DNA of 64,000 nucleotides from NCBI RefSeq assembly GCF_017875645.1, contig NZ_JAGGMR010000001.1, forward strand, positions 6,448,001 through 6,512,000, read 5' to 3'. This document shows, piece by piece, positions 8,278-16,998 of this stretch (positions are counted from its first letter, which is position 1; every line of letters begins with the position of its first letter). The notes below the pieces were generated by a model, which saw only the letters and a list, made by a program, of their open reading frames with translations, had not been told where the DNA came from and ran no database searches. A program made the position numbers and the translations under genes. Source of the stretch: Nocardia goodfellowii. Lineage in GTDB: Bacteria; Actinomycetota; Actinomycetes; Mycobacteriales; Mycobacteriaceae.

Positions 8278-8783
8278 CGGCGAATATAAATCTTCACATT
8301 CGATTTTGAATAACCTCGTCCAGAGGTACCGCGACCGAAATTAACGGCGGCACCGACAGACACCGGACAATTAGAACGCACAGTCGGACATTCCTGCGTG
8401 CAAGAAAGCCGGAAGGCACTCCATAACCGCTGTCAGGCAATCCGAGATGCGAACCTTTGTACTTAACTATCTTAATCTCCGAGATCACATACCGCAATAG
8501 TTCTGTCGTGAATTAGGTTGCGCTGTATCGTAATTCGGCTTACGCAGTGACGCGTGAGGTTTGGTTCGCATGGCCCGATAGCGTCGGTCGGTTTGGTCGA
8601 CAGGTCTAGAACAAACCTCCGAGTTGGTTACTGCGCATGGTTCCAGGTAGAAGTACTTGCAAGCCCTGGGCCAGCCTCGACCGCCGAAGAGGTCGATCGC
8701 AGCATCTGCTCGCTTCTTGAGTTCCGGAAGGCTCGCAACCCATTCGAAGCCCGTCCCGCCGGGCAGCGAATCACAGTCCGACC
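8278..8783 (-). other. 506-bp AT-richer interval, probable promoter region and possible gene remnant
   Basis: The base composition is clearly lower in GC than the neighbours, especially 8278-8560, which fits a promoter for the minus-strand run beginning at 8277. On the minus strand, 8485-8760 keeps an open frame with protein-like composition (VASLPELKKRADAAIDLFGG) but without a convincing start codon or ribosome site. I regard it as a possible decayed gene fragment, not a CDS. Confidence 0.4.
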
Positions 8784-10241
8784 CTAGGCATACGACGAGG
8801 GTGAACCCAGCCTGGCGATCAGGGCATCGATCTGTTCTCGGGTGGTGTCGCGCATGATGAAGAGATGTACATAGGGCCGGTCCACACCGTCGACCGGGAC
8901 TGTCATGCCGGAGAGTCCGAATTCTTCCACCACATCTCGAGCTGGTCGGCGGAAGCGCAGGCTGAGCGACCAGGGCGATCTCCCGACCCACAAGTCCGGA
9001 AAATCATCGCGGTCGCCACCGAGCGCCCGCAACCTCGTTTCGGTGTACTGCGCCAGGCGTAGCGCCCGGACGACCTCCGCGGTTTGCGAATCGTAGGAAT
9101 TGCGAGCGAGATAGTCCCACATGACCACGGCGGTCTGTCCATTACGCGAGCCGGCCAGCATGGTGTCACCCGACCCCACATATTCAGGAAAGGGAGGTGG
9201 GTCCATGCGGTAGCGATTTCGGGTCAAATACACGCCGCCAGGCCATGGGGAGCCGATCCATTTATGCGCGCTGACCACCATCGAGCACACACCGGGCACG
9301 TTGAAGTCGAAGGAAGGAAAGGGCGTTCCGGGCTCCAACTCGGGCCGATCGGAAGCCATCCGCAAGAACGGGAGGTAGGCCGCCCCTAATGCCCCGTCCA
9401 CATGGACCCAATACCAGTTCCTGAAGTCAGCTTGTCCCTTGCGGTCCGGATCGGTCCGCCAGACACCCCCGGTGTGCGCATAGCACTGTGCAAGGGTCTC
9501 GCTCACCGCGGCGACATCGTCGCAAGCCCCCTTGAATGTGGTTCCCGCGTTGACCACAACGATCACCGGATGGTGCCGCTCGGCGAAATATGCCGCCAAC
9601 GTCTGCAAAGCAGCGATGTCGATGGCCCCCGGCCCGGAGCCGCCCCCGGTCACCGGGACTGCGCTCGGCCACTCCGATCCGAGTGGGCACTCCCCTGGGT
9701 AGCGACGCTCCCCCAATGTTTCCGGTGTCTCCAACAGCAGGAGCCGGGCGGTTTTGGCCACCGAGTAGTGGCTTTCCGCCGAATACAGAAGCACCGGCTC
9801 CCTGGGCCGCGGCGTGGAACCCTCGCGGTCCGCGCAGACCTCGGGCAGCAGCAGGTCTTTTCCCAGGAAGTAGTCACGCGCGTTCCATAGGCCATAGATG
9901 TTTCCTTCGCTGGACCCCATTGTCAGCAGGAAACCCCAGTAGGACTCCGGGTTTTCGGGGGTGTGCGGCGGGGACAATCCCCAGAGCTCGGCGAAGTAGT
10001 CGAGGACAGCTCGCTCGAACGCTTTTGTCTCCGAGCTGAATTCATTGTCATCGAAGGGATCGCCGATGTTGTTGATATGACCACCCAACAGCCAGGAGAA
10101 GTCTCCGTAGTCAACGTTCCAGGTAATCTGCCACCCCATTTCCTCGCCGCCCGCCCGAATCTTGTCCGCCAAGGCAGCGAGAATTTCCCGCCGCTTTTCC
10201 AGCGGCAACGAATGGGCACCGATCTTGGACACGTCCGGCAT
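8784..10241 (-). CDS. Group II PLP-dependent amino acid decarboxylase
   Basis: The 485-residue enzyme has the AAT-fold group II decarboxylase signature: LLTMGSSEGNIYGLWNARDY (cofactor phosphate region), SAESHYSVAKTARLL with the ring-stacking His, VHVDGALGAAYLPF with the aspartate that pairs with the pyridine nitrogen, and VSAHKWIGSPWPGG with the PLP lysine. The pattern VNAGTTFKGACDDV resembles bacterial histidine decarboxylases and the valine decarboxylase of azoxy-antibiotic pathways more than glutamate or DOPA decarboxylases. It would supply an amine for the neighbouring ligase. I chose the ATG at 10241 because of the AGGGAGA box 7 bases upstream; a TTG at 10262 is the only upstream alternative. 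The 389-bp spacer to the divergent methyltransferase gene is the probable promoter. The substrate is not predictable with confidence. Confidence 0.8.
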   Translation of the reverse strand: MPDVSKIGAHSLPLEKRREILAALADKIRAGGEEMGWQITWNVDYGDFSWLLGGHINNIGDPFDDNEFSSETKAFERAVLDYFAELWGLSPPHTPENPESYWGFLLTMGSSEGNIYGLWNARDYFLGKDLLLPEVCADREGSTPRPREPVLLYSAESHYSVAKTARLLLLETPETLGERRYPGECPLGSEWPSAVPVTGGGSGPGAIDIAALQTLAAYFAERHHPVIVVVNAGTTFKGACDDVAAVSETLAQCYAHTGGVWRTDPDRKGQADFRNWYWVHVDGALGAAYLPFLRMASDRPELEPGTPFPSFDFNVPGVCSMVVSAHKWIGSPWPGGVYLTRNRYRMDPPPFPEYVGSGDTMLAGSRNGQTAVVMWDYLARNSYDSQTAEVVRALRLAQYTETRLRALGGDRDDFPDLWVGRSPWSLSLRFRRPARDVVEEFGLSGMTVPVDGVDRPYVHLFIMRDTTREQIDALIARLGSPSSYA

Positions 10242-10630
10242 GAGACGATCTCCCTTTTTCAACCGCAGTGTCTTCGAAGCGGATCTCGGTGCAACTCATC
10301 CGATGACGACTTCGCATGTGGATCTCGCCGAAGAGTCACTCCATAATGCCAGAGCGCACTCTCGCACGTCTCGCAAACGACGTCTGAAACCGCCTGTTGC
10401 ACAGCCCCTCTCATGCACCGATGCCTCGTCTGGAAACTCGGACTCGGCCGATGGCCCCATTGCGCGAGGTGCTGGAGGGCTGCGGGCTCCCGTGACCGGA
10501 AAGGTCTCGTCCACGAGAAGCCGCCGGGTGCCCCATCCGGATCCACCACCCGCGCCGAATGTCGATAGGCCTGAACGAGCCAGCTCGGTCCTCGTCGTAG
10601 CCGGATATGTCAGCCACCAAGGAGTTTTTC
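10242..10630. promoter_or_regulatory. Divergent intergenic region between decarboxylase and O-methyltransferase genes
   Basis: These 389 bp separate two divergently transcribed cluster genes and must contain both promoters. I see no gene and no strong palindrome. The ribosome site for the methyltransferase (AAGGAG) is at its right end. Confidence 0.5.
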
Positions 10631-11722
10631 ATGTCGAACTATCAGCCGCGCATCCCACCGGTGCCGGCGCTGAACCTACTGGCTCGAGTTCGGGACCGGC
10701 TGGTCGGGATGCACCGCCGCACCATGCTGCCCTCGGTCGTGATGCTCGAGATCATGCAGGCCGGGCTGCTGGCTCAGGTGCTGGGCGCTACCGCCGAGCT
10801 CGGAGTAGCCGATGCGCTGGCGGATGGCCCGCTGGCCGCCGACGAACTCGCCCGCCGGCTCGGCGTGCGGCCGGATGCGCTGGTGCGGCTGCTGCGACCA
10901 CTGGTGGCGGAAGGCATGTTCAGCCAGCATCAGGACACCTACGCACTGACGGCGTTGGGTGACCCGCTGCGCGGCGACGCGGCGAATTCGATGCGCGCCG
11001 GTGTCCGGATGTTCGGTGATCCCAGGCACCGTGCCATGTGGTCACATCTGGCGCAGGTCGTCCGCACCGGCGCAACGGGTGCCGAGTCGGTCCACGGTGC
11101 GCCGATCTTCGAATATGCCCGGCAGCAACCATGTTTCGGTGCCCTGATCGACGCGGCGATGACCGATTTCTCGGAGCTGGCGGTGGCGCCGATACTGGCC
11201 GCCTACGACTTCGCCCGGTATGACACGATCGTCGATATCGGCGGTGGCAAAGGCCGGCTGCTGACCGAGATCTTGACCCGGGCACCCAGGTCGCGTGGTG
11301 TGCTTTTCGATACCGCGGAGGTACTCGCCGACGTCCCCGCCCGGCTGGCAGCGCTCGGACTGGATGATCGCTGCGAGGTGCACAGCGGTTGCTTCTTCGA
11401 AGCCGTCCCCGAGGGCGGAGACGCCTACATACTCAAGCACGTCATCCACGACTGGCTCGATCCGCAGGCGGCCGAACTCCTTTCCACTGTGCGCGCGGCC
11501 ATCCCCAGCTCGGGCCGGTTGCTGCTGATCGAGGTGGTACTCCCGGAGACCACTCGCCGGACCATGGGCAATCTGCTCGATCTCGAGATGCTGGTCGTCA
11601 CCGGCGGCCGTGAACGTACCGAACGAGAATACCGGAAGCTGTTGAGCGCCAGCGGTTTCGAGCTGTTGCGCCGGGTGGATACGGGTACCCCGGACAGCAT
11701 GCTGGAGGCGCGCCCCTGCTGA
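10631..11722 (+). CDS. SAM-dependent O-methyltransferase (plant OMT/hydroxyneurosporene type)
   Basis: The 363-residue enzyme has an N-terminal dimerisation winged-helix domain (residues ~40-130: VADALADGPLAADELARRLG) followed by a Rossmann methyltransferase domain. Motif I is IVDIGGGKGRLLTEIL, and the catalytic-base region HVIHDWLDPQAAELL carries the His used by plant-type and antibiotic O-methyltransferases to deprotonate a phenol. It probably methylates a hydroxyl on an aromatic product. I take the ATG at 10631, preceded by AAGGAG at 7 bases, instead of the ATG at 10607. It is the only plus-strand gene in the cluster region, divergent from the PLP decarboxylase and convergent with the membrane protein gene. 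Confidence 0.85.
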   Translation: MSNYQPRIPPVPALNLLARVRDRLVGMHRRTMLPSVVMLEIMQAGLLAQVLGATAELGVADALADGPLAADELARRLGVRPDALVRLLRPLVAEGMFSQHQDTYALTALGDPLRGDAANSMRAGVRMFGDPRHRAMWSHLAQVVRTGATGAESVHGAPIFEYARQQPCFGALIDAAMTDFSELAVAPILAAYDFARYDTIVDIGGGKGRLLTEILTRAPRSRGVLFDTAEVLADVPARLAALGLDDRCEVHSGCFFEAVPEGGDAYILKHVIHDWLDPQAAELLSTVRAAIPSSGRLLLIEVVLPETTRRTMGNLLDLEMLVVTGGRERTEREYRKLLSASGFELLRRVDTGTPDSMLEARPC

Positions 11723-11762
11723 GGATGGTGGCGGGAGGCTGGAACAACCGCAGCCGAGTACG

Positions 11763-12392
11763 TCAAACGGTGCTTCGTCGGCTTCGAGAAGCCCAGTCGC
11801 CCAGCGCCGCGACAGCGACAGCGAGGATGGCGAAGACCACGGCGAGCGCGATCAACCCGAGACCCATGTGCAGGTACCCCTTTTCGCGGGGATCGATGAA
11901 CGGGTAGGGATACCAGTCGACGATCCGGCCACGGACGAGGGTGTAAACGCAGTAGGCCAGCGGATACAGCAGCCAGGAACCGATCAGTCGCGCAGAGACT
12001 CCGAGTGCGACCGGAACCAGCAGCCAGTCGGCCAGCATCACCAGTGGAATCACCCGATGCAGGATGTGATTGATCCAGGGGTTGCTCAAGCTCACGTCGA
12101 CGTCGGCGAGCAACACGGCGTAGACAACGCCGGTGATGATCATGTAGAGCGTGGCCGCACCGCGGAACAACCGCCAGTTCCGCCCTTGCGGGTCCCACAG
12201 TCCGCCGACCGACAACACCACGAAAGCGATGACGTTGGACTGAATCGTGAAGTAGCTAAAGAAGTTCGCCATCGAGTAGCCAGGATCATCCCAATTGGCG
12301 ACCGGGCCATTGATCAGCGCGATGAGACCAAGTACGGCGAATCCGATGCGGAGTATCCGAATCCAGGCGGCGGTATGTCCCTCAGTGCCCAT
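11763..12392 (-). CDS. Pr6Pr/FAR-17a-type integral membrane protein
   Basis: The 209-residue protein has about six hydrophobic segments: IGFAVLGLIALING, VIAFVVLSVGGLW, LYMIITGVVYAVLLA, VIPLVMLADWLLVPV, WLLYPLAYCVYTLV and GLIALAVVFAILAVAVA. The blocks FFSYFTIQSNV, NPWINHILHRVIP and RGRIVDWYPYPFIDP match the Pr6Pr membrane family, distant relatives of FAR-17a/AIG1 proteins. Function is unknown in bacteria; a serine/threonine hydrolase-like activity on lipid esters is known for animal AIG1 homologues. It ends 41 bp from the convergent methyltransferase gene. It lies downstream of the right-arm operon by 265 bp, so membership of that operon is uncertain. Confidence 0.75.
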   Translation of the reverse strand: MGTEGHTAAWIRILRIGFAVLGLIALINGPVANWDDPGYSMANFFSYFTIQSNVIAFVVLSVGGLWDPQGRNWRLFRGAATLYMIITGVVYAVLLADVDVSLSNPWINHILHRVIPLVMLADWLLVPVALGVSARLIGSWLLYPLAYCVYTLVRGRIVDWYPYPFIDPREKGYLHMGLGLIALAVVFAILAVAVAALGDWASRSRRSTV

Positions 12393-12657
12393 CGCTGGAT
12401 CCTCTCACCTCGACAACACCGAGAGGACGACCGACACGATGGTCGCTGGAAGTTCACTGAATACCCCTCCACACGCCGCGAGTACCGGACCCTAGATCAC
12501 AACCGGCGGCAGCCCTGACCGATCACGGTGCCCTTGTCCGCCAGGAAACCGTCGCATTGACACTCCTGATCTTCAGTTGGGCGAGCTCGACAAGGACCGA
12601 CCACATCTCTATGTATTCGGTGCCCCAGCACACCAGGATTGCCGCGACCCCGGCGTC

Positions 12658-13752
12658 TCAGTACACACCCTCGATCACTTCGTGACCGCCGAACTCGGCG
12701 GTGGGAGCGATGCCCGATACTGCGCACCCGAGGGCGCCGGACAGCGGCGGCACACAGTAGGCGGTGTCACGCTCCGGATTGTTCGGGATCAGTGCGTATT
12801 TCGTAATGTGGTTCATCACCACCTGCCCGCGATGGCCGGGCGTGACGTCGCGACCGGTGTCCGGGTCCATGACGCGGAAGAACACGTACGGGCTGAAGGT
12901 GTCGAAGATGGGTTCGCCGTGAAAATCCTCGCCGGGTCGTTCGCGGGTACCTCCGAGGATCGTGGTGCTGCCGTAAGCGCCCTGAACAACGACATTCGGG
13001 AATACCTCCCGGCGGTAGAGATCTCGCGTGTCCGCATCCATTCGAGCACCGCCCCAATGGATTCGCCGCACCGACGCGTTGATCATGTCGACGAGCTCGC
13101 TGCGCCGCGCGAAACGCTCCAGCAACGGAGGTGTCGTGACGAGCAGGTCGATCCGCTGGGTGCGCAGGATATTCGCGGCCTGGTCGACGACGTGCTCGGC
13201 GTAGGCGTTCGCCTCCTCCTGCTTTCCCTGGGCTATCAGCCGTTTGACCCACCGCGGATCGAGGTCGACGGAGAACCTCAGCCCACCGGCACGGCGGGAC
13301 TGGCGGGCGGCGAGTTCGCCGAGCATATGCGGCCCGGAGGGCACCACAGCGAGGATGTTCACCGGATCCCGTTGAGCGCGAAGAGATCCGGGCCAGTTCT
13401 CCCAGGCGACGATGGCTTCGACCCACTCTTCGAAGAACACCAGCCGTTTCGGCGCGCCCGTGGTGCCGCCGCTCTCGAAAACCCCGGCTATCGCCGGTGC
13501 CGGACCCAGACCCTGTGGAATGAGATCCTCGACCTTGACATCACGGAAGTCGTCGACAACGTTCGGGAACAAAGCCAGATCGGCGGCGGTCTTGATGTCG
13601 GTGCGGGGATCGAAATCGAGTAGGGCGGCGCGGCGCAACCAGTAAGGACTTCCGGTGTCCGAGCTGAAATGCCATTTCATCAGTTCACGCACATACTCAT
13701 CCGGGTCGATACCGGACGGGTCGGAAACCAGGTCCAGGACAGCGCTGGTCAT
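12658..13752 (-). CDS. LuxE-like acyl-adenylating enzyme (phenylacetate-CoA ligase superfamily)
   Basis: The 364-residue adenylate-forming protein is shorter than full acyl-CoA ligases (500-600). The ATP loop is FESGGTTGAPKRLVFF (about residue 90), and AYGSTTILGG and GRDVTPGHRGQVVMN mark the later core motifs. The size and style match LuxE/acyl-protein synthetases and the PaaK-like group. LuxE activates a carboxylic acid and hands the acyl group to LuxC for reduction; a LuxC-like gene is in the same strand run at 17-18.4 kb. The start codon overlaps the stop of the O-methyltransferase gene as ATGA, so translation is coupled. An obvious substrate is the cinnamic acid made by the ammonia lyase encoded two genes upstream. 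A true CoA ligase role cannot be excluded. Confidence 0.75.
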   Translation of the reverse strand: MTSAVLDLVSDPSGIDPDEYVRELMKWHFSSDTGSPYWLRRAALLDFDPRTDIKTAADLALFPNVVDDFRDVKVEDLIPQGLGPAPAIAGVFESGGTTGAPKRLVFFEEWVEAIVAWENWPGSLRAQRDPVNILAVVPSGPHMLGELAARQSRRAGGLRFSVDLDPRWVKRLIAQGKQEEANAYAEHVVDQAANILRTQRIDLLVTTPPLLERFARRSELVDMINASVRRIHWGGARMDADTRDLYRREVFPNVVVQGAYGSTTILGGTRERPGEDFHGEPIFDTFSPYVFFRVMDPDTGRDVTPGHRGQVVMNHITKYALIPNNPERDTAYCVPPLSGALGCAVSGIAPTAEFGGHEVIEGVY

Positions 13753-14426
13753 GACAATTCTTCCCGCGTCTTCTTTCGCGCCACGGTCAGGCCGTCCGCG
13801 ATCGGTAGCACCACCGACTCCACGCGGCTATCGGCCCGGACGTGAGCGTTGAACGCGGCGATCGCCGCGGCGTTGCCTTCGGGCAGTTCGTCGGCGGCCT
13901 CGCCGTAATAGAGCACATTGTCGGCCAGAAGCATTCCGCCGGGCCGCACTCGTGGAACGAGTAGATCCCAGTACTCGATGTAGCCCGTTTTGTCGGCATC
14001 GAGGAACACCAGATCGACGTCGGCGGTCTCGGGCAGCCGCCGTAGCGTCTGCCCGGCGGGTCCGAGACGCAGGTCGATCCGGTCGGCGACGCCTGCTTGC
14101 CGCCAGGCGTCCTGCGCGATCTGTCCCCAGTCGGCCGAGACGTCACAGGTGATCAACTGGCCGCCCGATGGCATACCGACCGCGAGCGCCAGGGTGGAGT
14201 ATCCGGTGAAGGTCCCGACTTCGACGATCTTCTTCGCGCCGGTCAGTTTCACCAGCAGTGTGAGAAAAACGGCTTGTTCGTGCGGTATCTGCATTTCCGC
14301 GGCACTACCCAGACGGCGAGTCTGTTCGATCAGACGCTGCTGGATCGCACTCGGCGGCTCGGCCTGCCGGACCAGGTAGGCATAGATCTGTTCCGTCATG
14401 GCCACGGTTTTGACAGTGTTCGTCAC
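13749..14426 (-). CDS. Cation-dependent O-methyltransferase (caffeoyl-CoA OMT family)
   Basis: The 225-residue class I methyltransferase shows motif I at VEVGTFTGYSTLALAVG, the metal-binding LVFLDADKTGYIEYWD, and GGMLLADNVLYYG as in CCoAOMT and catechol-type enzymes. The family methylates one hydroxyl of a catechol using Mg2+ and SAM, which fits an ortho-diphenol made by the hydroxylase encoded just upstream. The GTG at 14426 is chosen because GGAGGA lies 6 bases before it; it overlaps the hydroxylase stop (GTGA) and its own stop overlaps the next start (ATGA). The longer open frame to 14606 is the hydroxylase gene read out of frame. Expected products would be 3-O-methyl-DOPA or a ferulic-type acid. 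Confidence 0.85.
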   Translation of the reverse strand: MTNTVKTVAMTEQIYAYLVRQAEPPSAIQQRLIEQTRRLGSAAEMQIPHEQAVFLTLLVKLTGAKKIVEVGTFTGYSTLALAVGMPSGGQLITCDVSADWGQIAQDAWRQAGVADRIDLRLGPAGQTLRRLPETADVDLVFLDADKTGYIEYWDLLVPRVRPGGMLLADNVLYYGEAADELPEGNAAAIAAFNAHVRADSRVESVVLPIADGLTVARKKTREELS

Positions 14427-15283
14427 AGCGACTCCTCCAGACGCGACAGAATCGCGATGCTGTCGCGATGCATACGAGTGATGACGGCGGTGGACCGATG
14501 TGGCAGCCCTGGCCACGGACACGGGACATCGAGGGGATGATTGACCAGGTCGCACCGGACTTCGGCAAGCCGGGACGCGAACTGGGCGAGAAACTCGTTG
14601 CGGCACAGTGCCATTCGCTCGACGCGGAAGAACCTATCGCACAGAGCACGCTCGGCGGGTGTCGCCGGCGCCGTGGTGTCGTCGCGGGACCGGCGCAACA
14701 GCGAGCCGCCCGCCGGGACCAGATGGTCGGCCACGCTCGAGTGCACGAGGTGGTTGTTCCGCACCGCGGCAGTCAACGGTGCGAGCTGTTCGGGAGAACA
14801 CGCGGCCCGTACCTCGCGCAGTAACGGTGGGATCGGTTCGTGATCACGAAGCCAGCGCCCGCTGAACGCCGGATCCGCCGCGATCATCCTCGGCCTGATT
14901 CGCTCCTGGTAGACCTCTGCCGAGCAACTGCCGCAATACAGGAACAACACCGAGTACGCGTCGTACAGCAGCGCGGCGCGACCGACAAGCTCAGCGGCGG
15001 GCGCGCTGGACCCGAGCAGGGCTCCCAGCGCTTCGGCCAATAGTCGCCACACACAGAACGCGGCGTGATGCCCGACGAACCAGCGATGCTCTGCGAGGTC
15101 GTGAACGCCCTGCGGTGCGGGCCGAGTGCGAGGCTCGACGGCATGCCAAGGCAGGCCACGCGGTGAAGGATCTACATGTCGGCATGGAGCGAACGCCGAT
15201 CCCGGAAGTGGAAGGAACAACACCTCACAGGCATGTTCGTCCGGTGGGCCGATCGATTCGCCGCTGGGCGCACTGCTCAGCAA
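14423..15283 (-). CDS. Probable haem-dependent L-tyrosine 3-hydroxylase (LmbB2/SfmD-like)
   Basis: This is a 286-residue protein without membrane segments. N-terminal LFLPLPGSAFAPCRH and the segment HRWFVGHHAAFCVWRLL containing an HxxxC pattern (His73, Cys77) recall the histidine-ligated haem aromatic oxygenases that make DOPA or 3-hydroxy-5-methyltyrosine in lincomycin, pyrrolobenzodiazepine and saframycin pathways. The remainder is helical, as in that fold. The start is a TTG at 15283 with GGAGG 7 bases upstream, overlapping the end of the ammonia lyase gene by 7 bp; no ATG fits. The gene also overlaps the methyltransferase gene. The role fits the context: hydroxylate tyrosine (or its deaminated form), then methylate. 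The family call relies on memory of motif style, so it is moderately sure. Confidence 0.55.
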   Translation of the reverse strand: MLSSAPSGESIGPPDEHACEVLFLPLPGSAFAPCRHVDPSPRGLPWHAVEPRTRPAPQGVHDLAEHRWFVGHHAAFCVWRLLAEALGALLGSSAPAAELVGRAALLYDAYSVLFLYCGSCSAEVYQERIRPRMIAADPAFSGRWLRDHEPIPPLLREVRAACSPEQLAPLTAAVRNNHLVHSSVADHLVPAGGSLLRRSRDDTTAPATPAERALCDRFFRVERMALCRNEFLAQFASRLAEVRCDLVNHPLDVPCPWPGLPHRSTAVITRMHRDSIAILSRLEESL

Positions 15284-16827
15284 GGTGCACCCTCCTGCGC
15301 GTCCTCCTCGGTGGCAATCCAGTCGAGGAGAGCGGCGGCCGCGCGCACGTCGGTGTCCAGCGGGCGGTCGGGTTCGATCGGTGCCACGATGTCGAGAAGC
15401 CGATCGAGGATCCGCGCGCATCGCCGCGCTGTCGGCCGGCGTCGGCCGACATGCACAGCCTGGCAGAGCGCCACGGCCAGCGACCCGTGCAGCCACCGCA
15501 GCTTCTCCGCGAGCTCGAGTGTGTTGAGCGCGGCCTGCGTACCGAACGGTACGACATCCTGGTTGTGGCCGTTGGTCGGCAGACTCTGGATCGACGCCGG
15601 TGTCGCGGCACGCCGCATCGCGGCCACTGTCGCGGTGGCAGCCAACTGCACGCCCTGGACCCCGTGCTGCTCGCCCGGCCGCACCGCCAGCATGGGCGGC
15701 AGGCCGCCATTGCGATTCGAGTCCACCAGCAAGTCGAGTTGACGTTCGGCCAGATTGCCCATCTGTACGGCCGTCGACGACAACGAGTCGGCAGCGAAGG
15801 AGACGGGCTGGCCGAAGAAGTTTCCGCCATGCAGCACCGCGGCGTGCTCGGGCACGAAGATCGGATTGTCGCTGACCCCGTTGAGGTCTTTGTCTATGAC
15901 ACCCGCGGCGAATCCGATCGCGGTGCGAACCGCACCGAGTAACTGGGGGGTGCAACGAATGCTGTACGGCTCTTGCAGTGGGCGGCCGCCGCCGGCTTCG
16001 CAGCCCGCCAGCAACCGCCGCAGATCGGACGCCGTAGCCGCAGCATCCGGATGCCCGTAGGCCTCCAGCAGCTCCGGATGCACGAACGCCGTTGTGCTGC
16101 CCAGGATGTCGGTCAGCAAAGCCGTCAGCATCAGCGCCACGGAGTGCGAGCGACGCAACGACGCCGACGCCAACCCCGCCGCCGCCGCGGTGAGCGAGGT
16201 ACCGTTCACCAAAGCCAGGCCATCACGGCCGTCCAGATGCAACGGTTCCAGGCCCGCTCGCGCGAGCGCGTCAGCGGCCGGCATCCGAGCCTCACCCAGG
16301 TAGGCATGGCCGTGACCGCGTAACGCCTGCGCGACGTAGGCCAGGGGTATGAGATCGCCACTGGCGCCCACCGAACCGAACTCGGGTACCGCCGGGGCGA
16401 ACCGGGTGCCGAGCATGCGCGCCAACGCCGACAGCGTCGCGACCGAAACACCGGATCGTGCCTGCGACAGCGACCACAACCTGGCCAGCACGGCGGCCCG
16501 CACCACCCGCACCGGCAGATCTCGCCCTTGGCCGGCGAGCAGGTGCGCGATTGCGTTGTCGCACTGATCGGCCGAATCCAGCCGGCCGGAAAATCCGACC
16601 AAGGGACCGAAACCTGTTGTCGCGCCATAGACTTGCGCGCCTGAGGCAATCCGTTCGAGCGCGAAGGCACGGCACGCGGCCACCTTGTCCAGCGTGGACT
16701 GGGCGATCGCGACTTCGGTAGGGCCGGCAGCGCTTTCCAGTATCCGCGTGGTCAACCGGCCAGGAATACGAACAACGGAGGGAAGGGCAGAAAACTCGGT
16801 CGGCCTTTCCGTGGCTTCTTGCGACAT
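15277..16827 (-). CDS. Aromatic amino acid ammonia lyase, probably tyrosine ammonia lyase
   Basis: The 516-residue enzyme is of the HAL/PAL/TAL family. Ala155-Ser156-Gly157 in FGSVGASGDLIPLAY form the MIO electrophile. Tyr67 in YGATTGFGP, Asn208 in LVNGTSL and PYSIRCTPQ are the usual catalytic and binding elements. The selectivity position reads AHLLAG, with His95-Leu96 where tyrosine lyases have His-Leu and phenylalanine lyases Phe-Leu, so p-coumarate (or caffeate from DOPA) is the expected product. Histidase and tyrosine aminomutase remain alternatives. No hut genes are nearby. The ATG at 16827 has GAAAGG 6 bases upstream. It starts the tightly overlapping four-gene unit with the hydroxylase, methyltransferase and LuxE-like genes. 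Confidence 0.82.
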   Translation of the reverse strand: MSQEATERPTEFSALPSVVRIPGRLTTRILESAAGPTEVAIAQSTLDKVAACRAFALERIASGAQVYGATTGFGPLVGFSGRLDSADQCDNAIAHLLAGQGRDLPVRVVRAAVLARLWSLSQARSGVSVATLSALARMLGTRFAPAVPEFGSVGASGDLIPLAYVAQALRGHGHAYLGEARMPAADALARAGLEPLHLDGRDGLALVNGTSLTAAAAGLASASLRRSHSVALMLTALLTDILGSTTAFVHPELLEAYGHPDAAATASDLRRLLAGCEAGGGRPLQEPYSIRCTPQLLGAVRTAIGFAAGVIDKDLNGVSDNPIFVPEHAAVLHGGNFFGQPVSFAADSLSSTAVQMGNLAERQLDLLVDSNRNGGLPPMLAVRPGEQHGVQGVQLAATATVAAMRRAATPASIQSLPTNGHNQDVVPFGTQAALNTLELAEKLRWLHGSLAVALCQAVHVGRRRPTARRCARILDRLLDIVAPIEPDRPLDTDVRAAAALLDWIATEEDAQEGAPC

Positions 16828-16998
16828 ACAAGCCTTTCGGCGAGCACAGATTGGGATTTCGCTGTCGTCGGGACGAAAATCCCGGCGCGAAATACGTGAC
16901 TTACTGCCGCATCCCGGCACCGGCGAACCTGCGGAACGCACCTTGTCACACCATAACCGCAGTCGGATTTCTGTACGGATATCGACACGCTACGGACC

